A DNA stretch of 64,000 nucleotides, from NCBI GenBank assembly GCA_041744575.1, contig JBGTKP010000021.1, positions 45,801-109,800 on the forward strand, given 5' to 3'. The notes beneath the pieces were generated by a model. It searched no databases and was not told the origin of the DNA. It saw only the letters and a list, made by a program, of their open reading frames with translations. The position numbers and the translations under genes were made by a program. Shown here piece after piece: positions 16,908-24,780 of the stretch. Within the stretch, counting starts at the first letter, position 1; each line of letters starts with the position of its first letter. The DNA is from JTS-RE37 sp041744575 (GTDB lineage Bacteria; Bacteroidota; Bacteroidia; Flavobacteriales; Flavobacteriaceae).

Positions 16908-17105
16908 TCAAGCGGTTGTTTCTTCCGCTTTATCAATAAGTACCTGGCCACGATAATACAATTTACCTTCATACCAATGTGCCCTGTGATATAAATGCAT
17001 CTCTCCGGTTGTAGGATCTTTAGCCAGTGTTGGAGTTACTGCCTTGTAGTGTGTCCTTCTCTTATCCCTTCTTGTTTTGGATACTTTTCTCTTTGGATGT
17101 GCCAT
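16908..17105 (-). CDS. rpmF: 50S ribosomal protein L32
   Basis: Small basic ribosomal protein of 65 residues beginning MAHPKRKVSKTRRDKRR, as in flavobacterial L32. The zinc-ribbon cysteines of other L32 proteins are missing: the usual cysteine positions read KDPTTGEMHLYH, so this is a Cys-free form that would not bind zinc. It follows the DUF177 gene after 8 bases, the common pairing in bacteria. Confidence 0.95.
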   Translation of the reverse strand: MAHPKRKVSKTRRDKRRTHYKAVTPTLAKDPTTGEMHLYHRAHWYEGKLYYRGQVLIDKAEETTA

Positions 17106-17113
17106 TTTGCAAC

Positions 17114-17641
17114 TTATTTATCCGTTAATAAATCTTTTAATGCGTCCCATCTGGGATCTGTTTTCTCTTTATTTATGTCAGATTCTCCTGGTTTTAGTTC
17201 TTCCAGTTTGTCTAATATTTCTGATTTAAGCGTGCCATCTAAAACGCCGGGATGGATGTGCTTTTGGGGCACTGACAGAACCAGCATTTCATAGATGTAC
17301 TGCGCTATGTTGATTTGATGTTCCCCGTGTGGAATGATCAGGATCTCATCATCTTCATTATTGTAGGAATCCCCAAATTTTACAAGGATCTCCAGCATCG
17401 CCTTAATGGGTTGATCATATGGTTCCCCTGTTAGGTCGCAATCCACATTCACCACTCCTTTCGCCTTCAGCTTCAGTTCCATCATGGTCGATAATTTGGT
17501 CAACAAAAGCTGTATATGAATACTTGCTCCGTTAAATTCCTGATAATCAAATGATTCAAAGAACTTGTTTTCAATCAAAAACTTAAATTCGTGCTTCCCT
17601 TCCTTTAGTCCGGAAAAAGGAATGGCATATTCCTTATGCAT
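17114..17641 (-). CDS. DUF177/YceD-family protein (23S rRNA accumulation factor-like)
   Basis: YceD-type protein usually paired with rpmF and needed for normal 23S rRNA levels in other bacteria. The middle holds the family pattern VVNVDCDLTGEPYDQPI, here with a single Cys, and the acidic C-terminal part ends DPRWDALKDLL. I place the start at ATG 17641 (MHKEYAIPF); an ATG at 17647 and a GTG at 17656 are in frame and also possible. About 175 residues, cytoplasmic. It is directly before rpmF, probably in one transcript. Confidence 0.88.
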   Translation of the reverse strand: MHKEYAIPFSGLKEGKHEFKFLIENKFFESFDYQEFNGASIHIQLLLTKLSTMMELKLKAKGVVNVDCDLTGEPYDQPIKAMLEILVKFGDSYNNEDDEILIIPHGEHQINIAQYIYEMLVLSVPQKHIHPGVLDGTLKSEILDKLEELKPGESDINKEKTDPRWDALKDLLTDK

Positions 17642-17749
17642 CGTCATCTGGTACACTTGTTTAAGGGGTGCAAAGATAATTTTTTTTCACACAATCCCAA
17701 TCAAATCGGCAACATATTTAGGGGTTTTACCTATAAAAAATAAAACCAT

Positions 17750-18796
17750 TTAACGTGCGATTTTATGTTTCTTAAGAACATTTTCGGTGAGCCGCTTATA
17801 TTCTCTTCTGTTTTTAAGAATTTTAAGTGCCATATAAACCGCCTCCTTAAATGATCCTGAATCGGCAATTCCCTTTCCGGCAATTTCGTAAGCGGTACCG
17901 TGATCCGGAGAGGTACGCACTGCGGAAAGGCCGGCGGTAAAATTCACCCCACTCCCGAAGGAAAGTGTTTTGAATGGGATTAAACCCTGGTCGTGGTAAG
18001 CCGCAAGTACGGCATCAAAACGTTTATAGGTGTCAGACCCAAAAAAACTATCCGCAGCATAAGGCCCGAAGACGAGCAACCCGGTTGTTGCCAATTCCCT
18101 GATGGCAGGCGCCAGCACTTCATCATCTTCTTTTCCGATTACTCCATTATCGCCGCTATGCGGATTAATCCCCAACAAGGCAATCCTCGGCTTTTGAATC
18201 CCGAAATCCATTTTGAGGCACTTTTCAATGATCTGCACCTTTTTTCGAATGAGTTGAGGGGTAATGGCAGCAGCGACATCCTTCACCGCCAAATGATCTG
18301 TCAGTAGCCCTATTTTGAGTCCGTCTGAAACCATGAACATAAGACTCTCTCCTCCAAATGCCTGTGCCAGATAATCCGTATGGCCCGGAAAATTGAAGGT
18401 ATCACTCTGGATATTCTTTTTGTTGACTGGCGCCGTTACCAGGGCGTCCACTTCCTTATTATTCAAAGCAGTGACAGCCGCTTTCAGGGATTGAATGGCA
18501 AGGCTTCCGGCCTCCGTGGTCGCTTCTCCAAAAGCTAATTCCGGAGTGTCCTTCCAGACATTTACCACATTGATCTTCCCTTCAAGGCTCCCGGAAGCCT
18601 GCTGAATCCCGTGATAGGTGATGTCAATTCCAAGGGCGGTCTTTTGCTGTGAAATCGTTTTGTTGGAGGCAAAGATAACCGGAGTACAAAATTCCAACAT
18701 TCGCGGATCCTCGAAGGTCTTCAATACTACTTCACATCCTATTCCATTTACATCTCCTATGGAAATTCCCAATTTAATAATTTCCTCTTCCTGCAT
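17750..18796 (-). CDS. pdxA: 4-hydroxythreonine-4-phosphate dehydrogenase
   Basis: NAD(P)-dependent dehydrogenase in pyridoxal 5'-phosphate synthesis through the DXP-dependent route. The N-terminal LGISIGDVNGIGCEV, the metal-binding segment PGHTDYLAQAF, the block LLGINPHSGDNGVIG with metal His, AYHDQGLIPFK and the C-terminal TSPDHGTAYEIAGKG are all in place. At 348 residues it is full length. It is the first gene of the minus-strand cluster and divergent from riboflavin synthase over a 59-base gap. Confidence 0.96.
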   Translation of the reverse strand: MQEEEIIKLGISIGDVNGIGCEVVLKTFEDPRMLEFCTPVIFASNKTISQQKTALGIDITYHGIQQASGSLEGKINVVNVWKDTPELAFGEATTEAGSLAIQSLKAAVTALNNKEVDALVTAPVNKKNIQSDTFNFPGHTDYLAQAFGGESLMFMVSDGLKIGLLTDHLAVKDVAAAITPQLIRKKVQIIEKCLKMDFGIQKPRIALLGINPHSGDNGVIGKEDDEVLAPAIRELATTGLLVFGPYAADSFFGSDTYKRFDAVLAAYHDQGLIPFKTLSFGSGVNFTAGLSAVRTSPDHGTAYEIAGKGIADSGSFKEAVYMALKILKNRREYKRLTENVLKKHKIAR

Positions 18797-18805
18797 TATA
18801 TCTGT

Positions 18806-18813
18806 TACCTTTG
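18806..18813 (+). promoter_or_regulatory. Candidate -7 promoter element for ribE
   Basis: TACCTTTG fits the Bacteroidota -7 consensus TAnnTTTG and lies 42 bases before the ribE start in the short divergent gap. A clear -33 TTTG is not seen. Confidence 0.4.
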
Positions 18814-18830
18814 TGATCTCTTTTAATTCA

Positions 18831-18838
18831 CAAAACTA
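18831..18838 (-). promoter_or_regulatory. Candidate -7 promoter element for pdxA
   Basis: TAGTTTTG on the minus strand fits TAnnTTTG and lies 35 bases before the pdxA start. With the plus-strand element 18 bases away it would make two back-to-back promoters in the 59-base gap. Confidence 0.4.
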
Positions 18839-18855
18839 CTTAAATTTACTGATAC

Positions 18856-19449
18856 ATGTTCACGGGGGTTATCGAATCTTTGGGGGAAGTAAAAGAGGTA
18901 AGAGCAGAAGGTGGAAATCGTCACCTGACCCTGATTTCATCCTTTACACCAGAGCTCAAAATAGATCAGAGCATCAGCCATAATGGGGTCTGTCTCACCG
19001 TGATCAGCAAAGGATCAGACGCATATACAGTAACTGCCGTAGATGAGACCTTGAAACGCTCCAATCTGGATAGGCTGGTTCCGGGTTCCCGGGTTAATCT
19101 AGAAAGGGCGATGGTACTCGGCTCCCGGCTTGATGGTCATCTTGTTCAGGGACACGTGGATCAGGTGGCCCAATGCACAGATATCAGTGAAATAAATGGA
19201 AGCTACAGTTTCGGCTTCACCTACGATCCGTCCCCGGAACATATCACGGTACACAAGGGGTCGATTACCATTGATGGGGTGAGTCTGACCATTACCCGTT
19301 CTCTTAAAAATGAGTTCAGTGTCGCAATCATTCCCTACACCTTTGCGCATACCTTATTTCAGGAATACAAAGTGGGTTCTGTGGTAAACCTTGAATTTGA
19401 CATCATAGGGAAATATGTGGCCCGATTACTTAACAGAGATAACCCTTAG
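18856..19449 (+). CDS. ribE: Riboflavin synthase, alpha chain
   Basis: Dismutates two 6,7-dimethyl-8-ribityllumazine molecules to riboflavin. The protein starts MFTGVIESLGEV and contains two lumazine-binding barrel repeats, the first with NGVCLTV and the second with DGVSLTI, as in all family members. The first repeat carries HLVQGHVDQV at its end. At 197 residues it is full length. It converges on the ATP-grasp gene ending at 19464 with only a 14-base gap. Confidence 0.95.
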   Translation: MFTGVIESLGEVKEVRAEGGNRHLTLISSFTPELKIDQSISHNGVCLTVISKGSDAYTVTAVDETLKRSNLDRLVPGSRVNLERAMVLGSRLDGHLVQGHVDQVAQCTDISEINGSYSFGFTYDPSPEHITVHKGSITIDGVSLTITRSLKNEFSVAIIPYTFAHTLFQEYKVGSVVNLEFDIIGKYVARLLNRDNP

Positions 19450-19463
19450 GAAGCGTAGTGATT

Positions 19464-20660
19464 TTAATCCTCAAAAAAACTTATTGAGGAACCTATCCAG
19501 GTATCCGTAGTTTGATGCGAAACATTAATAAGTCCACCCTTTCCCATGCGTGTAAGGTTGATGACCGGTTTCATCCGGTTGCTCTCCACATCTTTCACAT
19601 AGAGGATCCGCAACTCCACTTTCGAGTTTGTACCGGTGGCTGTGCGGATAAGAGGGGCATATGACACCTTGCGCTGAAGCAGGTAATCTTCCGGATGTTC
19701 AATTGCTGCAATTGCCTCCGGGGTCGGATCCAGATTGATACCTGTACCGGCAAAGGAAAACAAAGGTTTCAGCACAAAATCACTTAGTGTCAGTCCCGGT
19801 GGAAGTTCATTAAGGTAATAGGATTTGGGAATGTACTTATGGTCCAGAAGGGGCATTATACATTTGGAGATGATGTAGAACCAATCCGGGTGTGTTATCC
19901 ATTCCACATCCAGATCATCCTGCAGGGTAAACGCCGTTTCCAATCCGGGATATCGTTCACGTTCATCCTGAATCACCCTGTTATAGATTCGATGTATGGG
20001 AATTTTCCGGTCTTGCTTCAGGTAGTACAGCTTTCTGCCTTCTCGTAATACTTCGGTCATGCATACAACTTTGATCCCCAGTTTTTGCTCCGTCGCCCGG
20101 AAATCGATCCTGGTTTTCTGTTGCTCTGGAAAAAGTTCCATCAGGATGACATTTTCTGCATCTTCCCCGCCAAGGATGAGCTCCCCGAGCATCTTGTAAT
20201 AGCCAGTTTCGTCAAGATCATCAAAAAAATAGTGAAAGCCCTCATTGGGAAGGTTGGGATAGTGCATCCTGAAGGTTTTCCCTAAAAAGGGTTGGTAGTA
20301 CATCAGGGAGGGAAAAGCCTGTAATTCTATCAATTGTGGTACGACGGCGCCAGTGTCATCGTAACAGAGTCCAAAATCGATTGCCAGAAAGTGTGGCTTA
20401 TCCGGGAGTGGAGCTGACTCGCTCCTTCCGGGAACAAATCTCCGGCGGATATCATTTAGATCTAGTCCTGAAAGCTGATCAAGAATGGCATCGCAGGTCT
20501 CAAATACCTTGTCCCTTACCGCCTTGCTAATAAACACCGGTGTTTCGGAAATCCTGAAACCACAAGGTTCTCCAAAAGTGTTAAGAACCTCCTTTTGCAG
20601 ATCTTCATAAAATTCCTCCTTGTATCCCGCATTAAATGCCTCTCTGACTGATGGAATCAT
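19464..20660 (-). CDS. Circularly permuted ATP-grasp-like ligase
   Basis: A 398-residue cytoplasmic protein with ATP-grasp motifs in unusual order. An acidic metal-type motif, LIELQAFPS, lies early (about 110–118), whereas the nucleotide-binding lysine and Gly loop, VLKPLFSFAGTGI (296–308), LLQRKVSYAPL (327–337) and ELRILYV (349–355) lie late. This order suggests a circular permutation like that of glutathionylspermidine synthetase-type ligases. The predicted reaction is ATP-driven amide-bond formation; substrates are unknown. Its ATG overlaps the stop of the amidotransferase gene by four bases, so the two are translationally coupled. It is the last gene of the amidoligase cluster. Confidence 0.75.
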   Translation of the reverse strand: MIPSVREAFNAGYKEEFYEDLQKEVLNTFGEPCGFRISETPVFISKAVRDKVFETCDAILDQLSGLDLNDIRRRFVPGRSESAPLPDKPHFLAIDFGLCYDDTGAVVPQLIELQAFPSLMYYQPFLGKTFRMHYPNLPNEGFHYFFDDLDETGYYKMLGELILGGEDAENVILMELFPEQQKTRIDFRATEQKLGIKVVCMTEVLREGRKLYYLKQDRKIPIHRIYNRVIQDERERYPGLETAFTLQDDLDVEWITHPDWFYIISKCIMPLLDHKYIPKSYYLNELPPGLTLSDFVLKPLFSFAGTGINLDPTPEAIAAIEHPEDYLLQRKVSYAPLIRTATGTNSKVELRILYVKDVESNRMKPVINLTRMGKGGLINVSHQTTDTWIGSSISFFED

Positions 20661-21493
20661 ACCGATGTCACTTTTGTTTGATCAATGGCGTCCGCAGCCT
20701 GTTGCAAAAACCGTGGGATAATAATACTGTTGGTCCTTGGGATTTTATCTTCATCATAAAGGTGGGTCAGCATGTCCAGGTATTTTTCCTTTCCGAATAC
20801 AGAAGTGATCACTTTTCGTTTGTCCTCCCGCTGAAAATATCGCAGCATCCCTTCGGAATCTGCCTCCGGGTGAAACTGAACCCCGAAGATCTCGTTTGAA
20901 AAGCGGATGGCCATCACAGCTCTTTCCAGAGGTACATGAGGGCGGATTTTTTCGCGGCACAGTACTTTACCATCGAGTGTCTCCAGCTTCCATTCCCTCG
21001 GACCGACCACCTGATAATCCCTGGAGTCAACTGCATAGAAGGGATTATTCAACCCATGAAGCAATACTTCCATTTCTCCGCTCTGTGTCTTATAGATCGG
21101 GAAGATTCCAAACGAGGTAGACTTTCTCCTGGTGACTTTCGCAAGGTCCCAGTGCAGGCAGGCAAGCTGGAACGAATGGCAGATCAATAAAAGATGTTTT
21201 TTAGGCCCGTTCAGGAGATTGTGTTCCAGTATCCCATCCAAAAGCGCAAAATATTTAGTTTCCCATGCATCGCCGCTCAGCAAGGGAGATCCCGGGCCGC
21301 CGGAAGAAATGAAAATGTCAAAAGCATCCAGTTCCGGGACTTCAGAAGCACTACGTACTTCAAAAGTTTCAAACGTGCCTCCAAGGTGCTCCTGTGATAA
21401 AAATCCCCCGACCAGAAGTTTAATGCAACGCATTCCTTCATTTGGCTGGCCATCATTCATGTCCAGGATGGCAATCTTATAGTTCTTTTTCAT
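20657..21493 (-). CDS. Class-I (triad) glutamine amidotransferase-like protein
   Basis: GATase-1 fold protein of 278 residues. The oxyanion motif SGGPGSP (about 64–70), the nucleophile Cys105 in LICHSFQ and the His208/Glu210 pair in VQFHPEAD form a complete triad. It probably releases ammonia from glutamine, or acts as a gamma-glutamyl hydrolase, for the neighbouring ligases. A C-terminal extension of about 60 residues (KRKVITSVFGKEKYLDML onward) goes beyond a minimal GATase and may contact a partner. Four-base overlap with the ATP-grasp gene downstream; a gap of 128 bases separates it from the carboxylate-amine ligase gene. Confidence 0.87.
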   Translation of the reverse strand: MKKNYKIAILDMNDGQPNEGMRCIKLLVGGFLSQEHLGGTFETFEVRSASEVPELDAFDIFISSGGPGSPLLSGDAWETKYFALLDGILEHNLLNGPKKHLLLICHSFQLACLHWDLAKVTRRKSTSFGIFPIYKTQSGEMEVLLHGLNNPFYAVDSRDYQVVGPREWKLETLDGKVLCREKIRPHVPLERAVMAIRFSNEIFGVQFHPEADSEGMLRYFQREDKRKVITSVFGKEKYLDMLTHLYDEDKIPRTNSIIIPRFLQQAADAIDQTKVTSV

Positions 21494-21621
21494 TTTATAC
21501 CGTAGTCAATTGACCTATGTTGGAAATCATGACTTGCTCTCAGCAACAAGATTCCATCCCTAATGCCTCCGGGAACGCCCGGAAGATTCAAGATGCTTCC
21601 TCAGCCTGATTTGAATAGGTA

Positions 21622-22719
21622 TCAAATCCCTTTGGCGGTTTCGGAGACGATATACTCCACTACTTTACGGAGGTCCCCTGTTTCATTGAAAACCTTAAGT
21701 TGCCTGTCCGCCCCCGATCCATTTTCCAACATCTGATATACGTAGTTGACTTCCGTCCTGCACCCCAGTTCATCCACCACGTCTTCAATAAATTCGAGCA
21801 GCTCGTTCATCAAAGTTCTGAAAGGTACCTCTTCCTCCTTGCCGAAATCTATGAGCTGCGCTTCGGTACCCCATCGGGCAGCACGCCATTTATTCTCATT
21901 GATAAGTACGCGCCTGTACGACCTGAAGCTTTGGTTCTTTTGATGAAGTAAATGCAATTTTGCAATAATGCACTGCATAAGCGCAGCGATACATATTACC
22001 TCATCGACTGTCATTACCATATCGCAGACTCTGAATTCCACTGTCGGATAAAAAGGGTGTAACCGAATGTCCCACCAGATCTTCTTGCCATTGTCAATAC
22101 ACCTGGTCTTCACCAGAATTTCGATAAATTTGTCATACTCAGACACACTTGCGAAATAGGGGGGTATCCCTGTTCTGGGAAATTTGTCGAATATTTTGGA
22201 ACGGAACGATTTGAATCCGGTTTCTCTGCCTTCCCAGAAAGGGGAATTGGTGGAAAGCGCATACAAGTGTGGCAGAAAATATCGGGCAATATTCATGATC
22301 TGAAGTCCTTCTTCCCGATTAGGAATTCCTACGTGAACATGCATGCCAAAAATGAGATTTGACCGTGCTACATCTTTCATTTCCGCAATAAGGGCATCAT
22401 AACGGGGGTTCGGGGTGATCAGTTGATCGCTCCAGAAAGAAAAGGGATGGGTTCCTGCCGCCGCCACTTTCAGCCCTTCTTTGTCAGCCAACGCAATGAC
22501 CTGCTGTCTCAGATAGGAAACTTCATCCCTTGCCTGCTGCACATTTTCACAGATATTGGTCCCCATTTCTACCACCGACTGGTGCATTTCCTCCTTGATG
22601 CGTTCCTTCAAAAGCACCTTACCCCCATCAATAATTTTAGACATGTGGGATCGAAGTTTCAGGGTATCGTTGTCCAGTATCTGAAACTCTTCCTCTATCC
22701 CAAGTGTAAAATTTTTCAT
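21622..22719 (-). CDS. YbdK/GCS2-type carboxylate-amine ligase
   Basis: Glutamine-synthetase-fold ligase of the gamma-glutamylcysteine ligase type 2 family (COG2170), which joins a carboxylate, often the gamma-carboxylate of glutamate, to an amine using ATP. The start MKNFTLGIEEEFQ, the block EMGTNICEN (51 onward), GTHPF (89–93), GMHVHVGI (125–132), the segment RLHPFYPTVEFRVCD and the Arg-rich ENKWRAARWG are family landmarks. At 365 residues it is full length. The natural substrate is not known. It lies 29 bases after the RimK-like ligase gene on the same strand. Confidence 0.9.
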   Translation of the reverse strand: MKNFTLGIEEEFQILDNDTLKLRSHMSKIIDGGKVLLKERIKEEMHQSVVEMGTNICENVQQARDEVSYLRQQVIALADKEGLKVAAAGTHPFSFWSDQLITPNPRYDALIAEMKDVARSNLIFGMHVHVGIPNREEGLQIMNIARYFLPHLYALSTNSPFWEGRETGFKSFRSKIFDKFPRTGIPPYFASVSEYDKFIEILVKTRCIDNGKKIWWDIRLHPFYPTVEFRVCDMVMTVDEVICIAALMQCIIAKLHLLHQKNQSFRSYRRVLINENKWRAARWGTEAQLIDFGKEEEVPFRTLMNELLEFIEDVVDELGCRTEVNYVYQMLENGSGADRQLKVFNETGDLRKVVEYIVSETAKGI

Positions 22720-22748
22720 ATCCCTATGCCGCTTTGAATGGTTGCCTA

Positions 22749-23909
22749 TTATTTTGATTTTTTCGCAGGGCTGACCTTCGGTTTCACCTTGGTCGCATCA
22801 CTTTTCCTGGCCGGCACGTTTGCTTTCTTTTTTTCTGTTTTCGCTTTTGATGATACGGAGGGCGTAACAGCCAAAGATTTTGCAGTCTTCTTAATCACTG
22901 TTTTGCGAACCTGCTCCGCTGTTTTTAGCTTATTTGTTCTGGAAGGCGCCGGAGCCGGGGCAACGGCGGTCTTTACAAAACTTCCCCAGGAACTGTTATT
23001 CTCTTTCCCTTTGTGGTCAAGGGCTTTTTCGATGGCGTATTTCGCCGCGTGTTCTACGATCCAGTCAAAATTTACCTGACCAACCGAATGTACATCCGCA
23101 TCAGGAGCGGGATTGCAAAAATCGATAGCATAAGGAATGCCATTGCGAATGGCGAATTCCACTGTATTGAAGTCGTATCCCAAGGCCTTATTCAGCCTGA
23201 TCGTATAGTCCCGAATTGTTTCCATTAGCTTAACATGTTCCTTGCCGCTGGTTTTAGGTTCCGTAACGTAGCGCTCATGAAATGCATTTCTGGGTTCATA
23301 AGGCATGATATGAACATATTTCTGTCCCAGACAATATACGCGGTAGTAATCCTCAAAAATGATTTCTTCCTGAAGCATCATTACCAGCTGGCCGGTCTCG
23401 GCATGTCTGGCGAAAAGATCATCCTGATTTTCTACTTTATAAACACTTTTCCAACCGCCGCCGGAATGCGGCTTCATATAGGCGGGAAATCCGATATAAT
23501 TGGACATATAATCCCAGTCAAGCGGGGCTTTCAGGTTTCGGAAGGATCGGTCAGTAGTATCGACCGGCCTTTCATGGGAGGGCAGAAGCACCGTTTTGGG
23601 AACAGGGACCCCGATTTGCAGGGCGAGACAATTATTAAAGAACTTTTCATCGGCACTCCACCAGAAAGGGTTGTTGATCACTGCAGTGCCCATTAGAGAA
23701 GCATTCTTCAGATAGGCCCTGTAAAATGGAACCTCCTGTGATATGCGATCTATGATTACATGGTATCCGTAATCAATTCCCTGCTGAACCTTATCAATAA
23801 TTACAGGCTCTGCTACTGCCTTCCCTTTTCCCAGTTCATTTACTCTGTCTATGAATGCCCAGGGAAAGGTATCCTCCATCCCGAACAATATTCCGATTCT
23901 TTTAACCAT
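22749..23909 (-). CDS. RimK-like ATP-grasp ligase with lysine-rich C-terminal tail
   Basis: ATP-grasp ligase in the usual motif order: a pre-ATP-grasp domain starting MVKRIGILFGMEDTFP, then AYMKPHSGGGWKSV (about 144–157, nucleotide lysine and Gly loop), and the metal site NTVEFAIRNG...IDFCNPAPDAD (about 248–272). Residues 310–386 are quite different: low complexity, rich in Lys, Ala, Pro, Ser and Thr, like histone H1 tails, and likely disordered and strongly basic. The tail may bind nucleic acid, an acidic product or a partner. Predicted to form a peptide or amide bond; substrate unknown. Probably in an operon with the ligase and amidotransferase genes downstream. Confidence 0.85.
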   Translation of the reverse strand: MVKRIGILFGMEDTFPWAFIDRVNELGKGKAVAEPVIIDKVQQGIDYGYHVIIDRISQEVPFYRAYLKNASLMGTAVINNPFWWSADEKFFNNCLALQIGVPVPKTVLLPSHERPVDTTDRSFRNLKAPLDWDYMSNYIGFPAYMKPHSGGGWKSVYKVENQDDLFARHAETGQLVMMLQEEIIFEDYYRVYCLGQKYVHIMPYEPRNAFHERYVTEPKTSGKEHVKLMETIRDYTIRLNKALGYDFNTVEFAIRNGIPYAIDFCNPAPDADVHSVGQVNFDWIVEHAAKYAIEKALDHKGKENNSSWGSFVKTAVAPAPAPSRTNKLKTAEQVRKTVIKKTAKSLAVTPSVSSKAKTEKKKANVPARKSDATKVKPKVSPAKKSK

Positions 23910-23945
23910 GTTTTCTGTTTTTTATGTCGACAATAATTTGTTTCA

Positions 23946-24656
23946 TTATAAATAGTTGCTGATATATTGTGGGAAGACCATTCGCCATAGGGGCCAGTCA
24001 TGATCTATCCATTGTTTCTCATCATACCAGTGCGGAATTCCTTTCGCGCTGAGTATATCGGCCATTTTCAGATTCTTGGGTTTGCAACTGTCCCAGTCAG
24101 AGGTGCTAAGTACAATTTGCAAATGATTATACTTCCAGGATTCTTCGTGGCGCATAAACTCATCCGGGCAATTATAATAGATCCGCATATCATCTGAAAG
24201 AGGCACAAAATTACGGATATTAAATACCCCGGACATAGAGAACAAGTGGGATATCAAATCTGGAAACCGGAAAGCCGTATTCGCCGCATGATAACCTCCG
24301 AAACTAACCCCTGCAACGGCCACCCTGTGGGTTTTACATTCCCGTTGGATATAGGGGATCAATTCATGTTGCAAAAATTGCATGTATAGCTCGTAATTGT
24401 GGATTTTGACTTCCGAGGACAAGGAATGCTCGTAAAAGGACAACATGTCAATGGTTTCCACATTGTAAAGTTTGATCCGTCCCTCATCTACAAATTGCAT
24501 AACCGAACCATTAAGTCCAAAATCGGTGTTTTGCGTGTAGTATCCTCCAGAGGATGGGAACATTAAAACAGGATGGCCCCAATGTCCGGTAATCTCCAGA
24601 TTGATATCCCTGCTCAGGGTATTGGAATAATATTTTAGATGTTGAACCTGGGCCAT
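23946..24656 (-). CDS. Esterase-D-like alpha/beta hydrolase
   Basis: A 236-residue alpha/beta hydrolase without a signal peptide, so cytoplasmic. The nucleophile elbow is GVSFGG (Ser118), and the likely catalytic His is in IDHDWPLW near the C-terminus. A PSSGGYY segment near residue 34 supplies the oxyanion region. It resembles esterase-D or putative acetylesterase proteins. It is the first gene of the minus-strand amidoligase cluster, 36 bases before the RimK-like ligase, and divergent from a second esterase, so a role in processing or tailoring of the cluster's product is likely but unproven. Confidence 0.86.
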   Translation of the reverse strand: MAQVQHLKYYSNTLSRDINLEITGHWGHPVLMFPSSGGYYTQNTDFGLNGSVMQFVDEGRIKLYNVETIDMLSFYEHSLSSEVKIHNYELYMQFLQHELIPYIQRECKTHRVAVAGVSFGGYHAANTAFRFPDLISHLFSMSGVFNIRNFVPLSDDMRIYYNCPDEFMRHEESWKYNHLQIVLSTSDWDSCKPKNLKMADILSAKGIPHWYDEKQWIDHDWPLWRMVFPQYISNYL

Positions 24657-24671
24657 ATTACTAAATGTACC

Positions 24672-24700
24672 CTAAATATGTTAATCTTACAACATATTAG
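24672..24700. promoter_or_regulatory. Dyad in divergent esterase promoter region (candidate operator 1)
   Basis: CTAA(A)TATGTT and AACATATTAG form an imperfect 10-bp dyad around an 8-base spacer, 16 bases before the minus-strand esterase start. A dimeric regulator could bind it; no regulator gene is next to the cluster. Confidence 0.4.
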
Positions 24701-24706
24701 GACGGG

Positions 24707-24725
24707 CTAAATTAGTTTAATTTAG
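24707..24725. promoter_or_regulatory. Second dyad in divergent esterase region (candidate operator 2)
   Basis: CTAAATT and AATTTAG form a perfect 7-bp dyad around a 5-base spacer, 6 bases from the first dyad, and begin with the same CTAAAT. It lies 56 bases before the ATG of the plus-strand esterase. Confidence 0.35.
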
Positions 24726-24780
24726 GTTGCGCACCATATCCTTCTCGGATTCCTTATTATTGCAACTTCTACGGAAAATC

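Noticed and set aside
16908..17105. L32 as a zinc-starvation paralogue
   Set aside because: It is in the standard DUF177–rpmF position and the Cys-poor form is common in flavobacteria, so it is likely the only L32.
24727..24780. Longer TTG start for the plus-strand esterase
   Set aside because: The extra 18 residues have no family character and would run over the second dyad region. ATG 24781 preferred.
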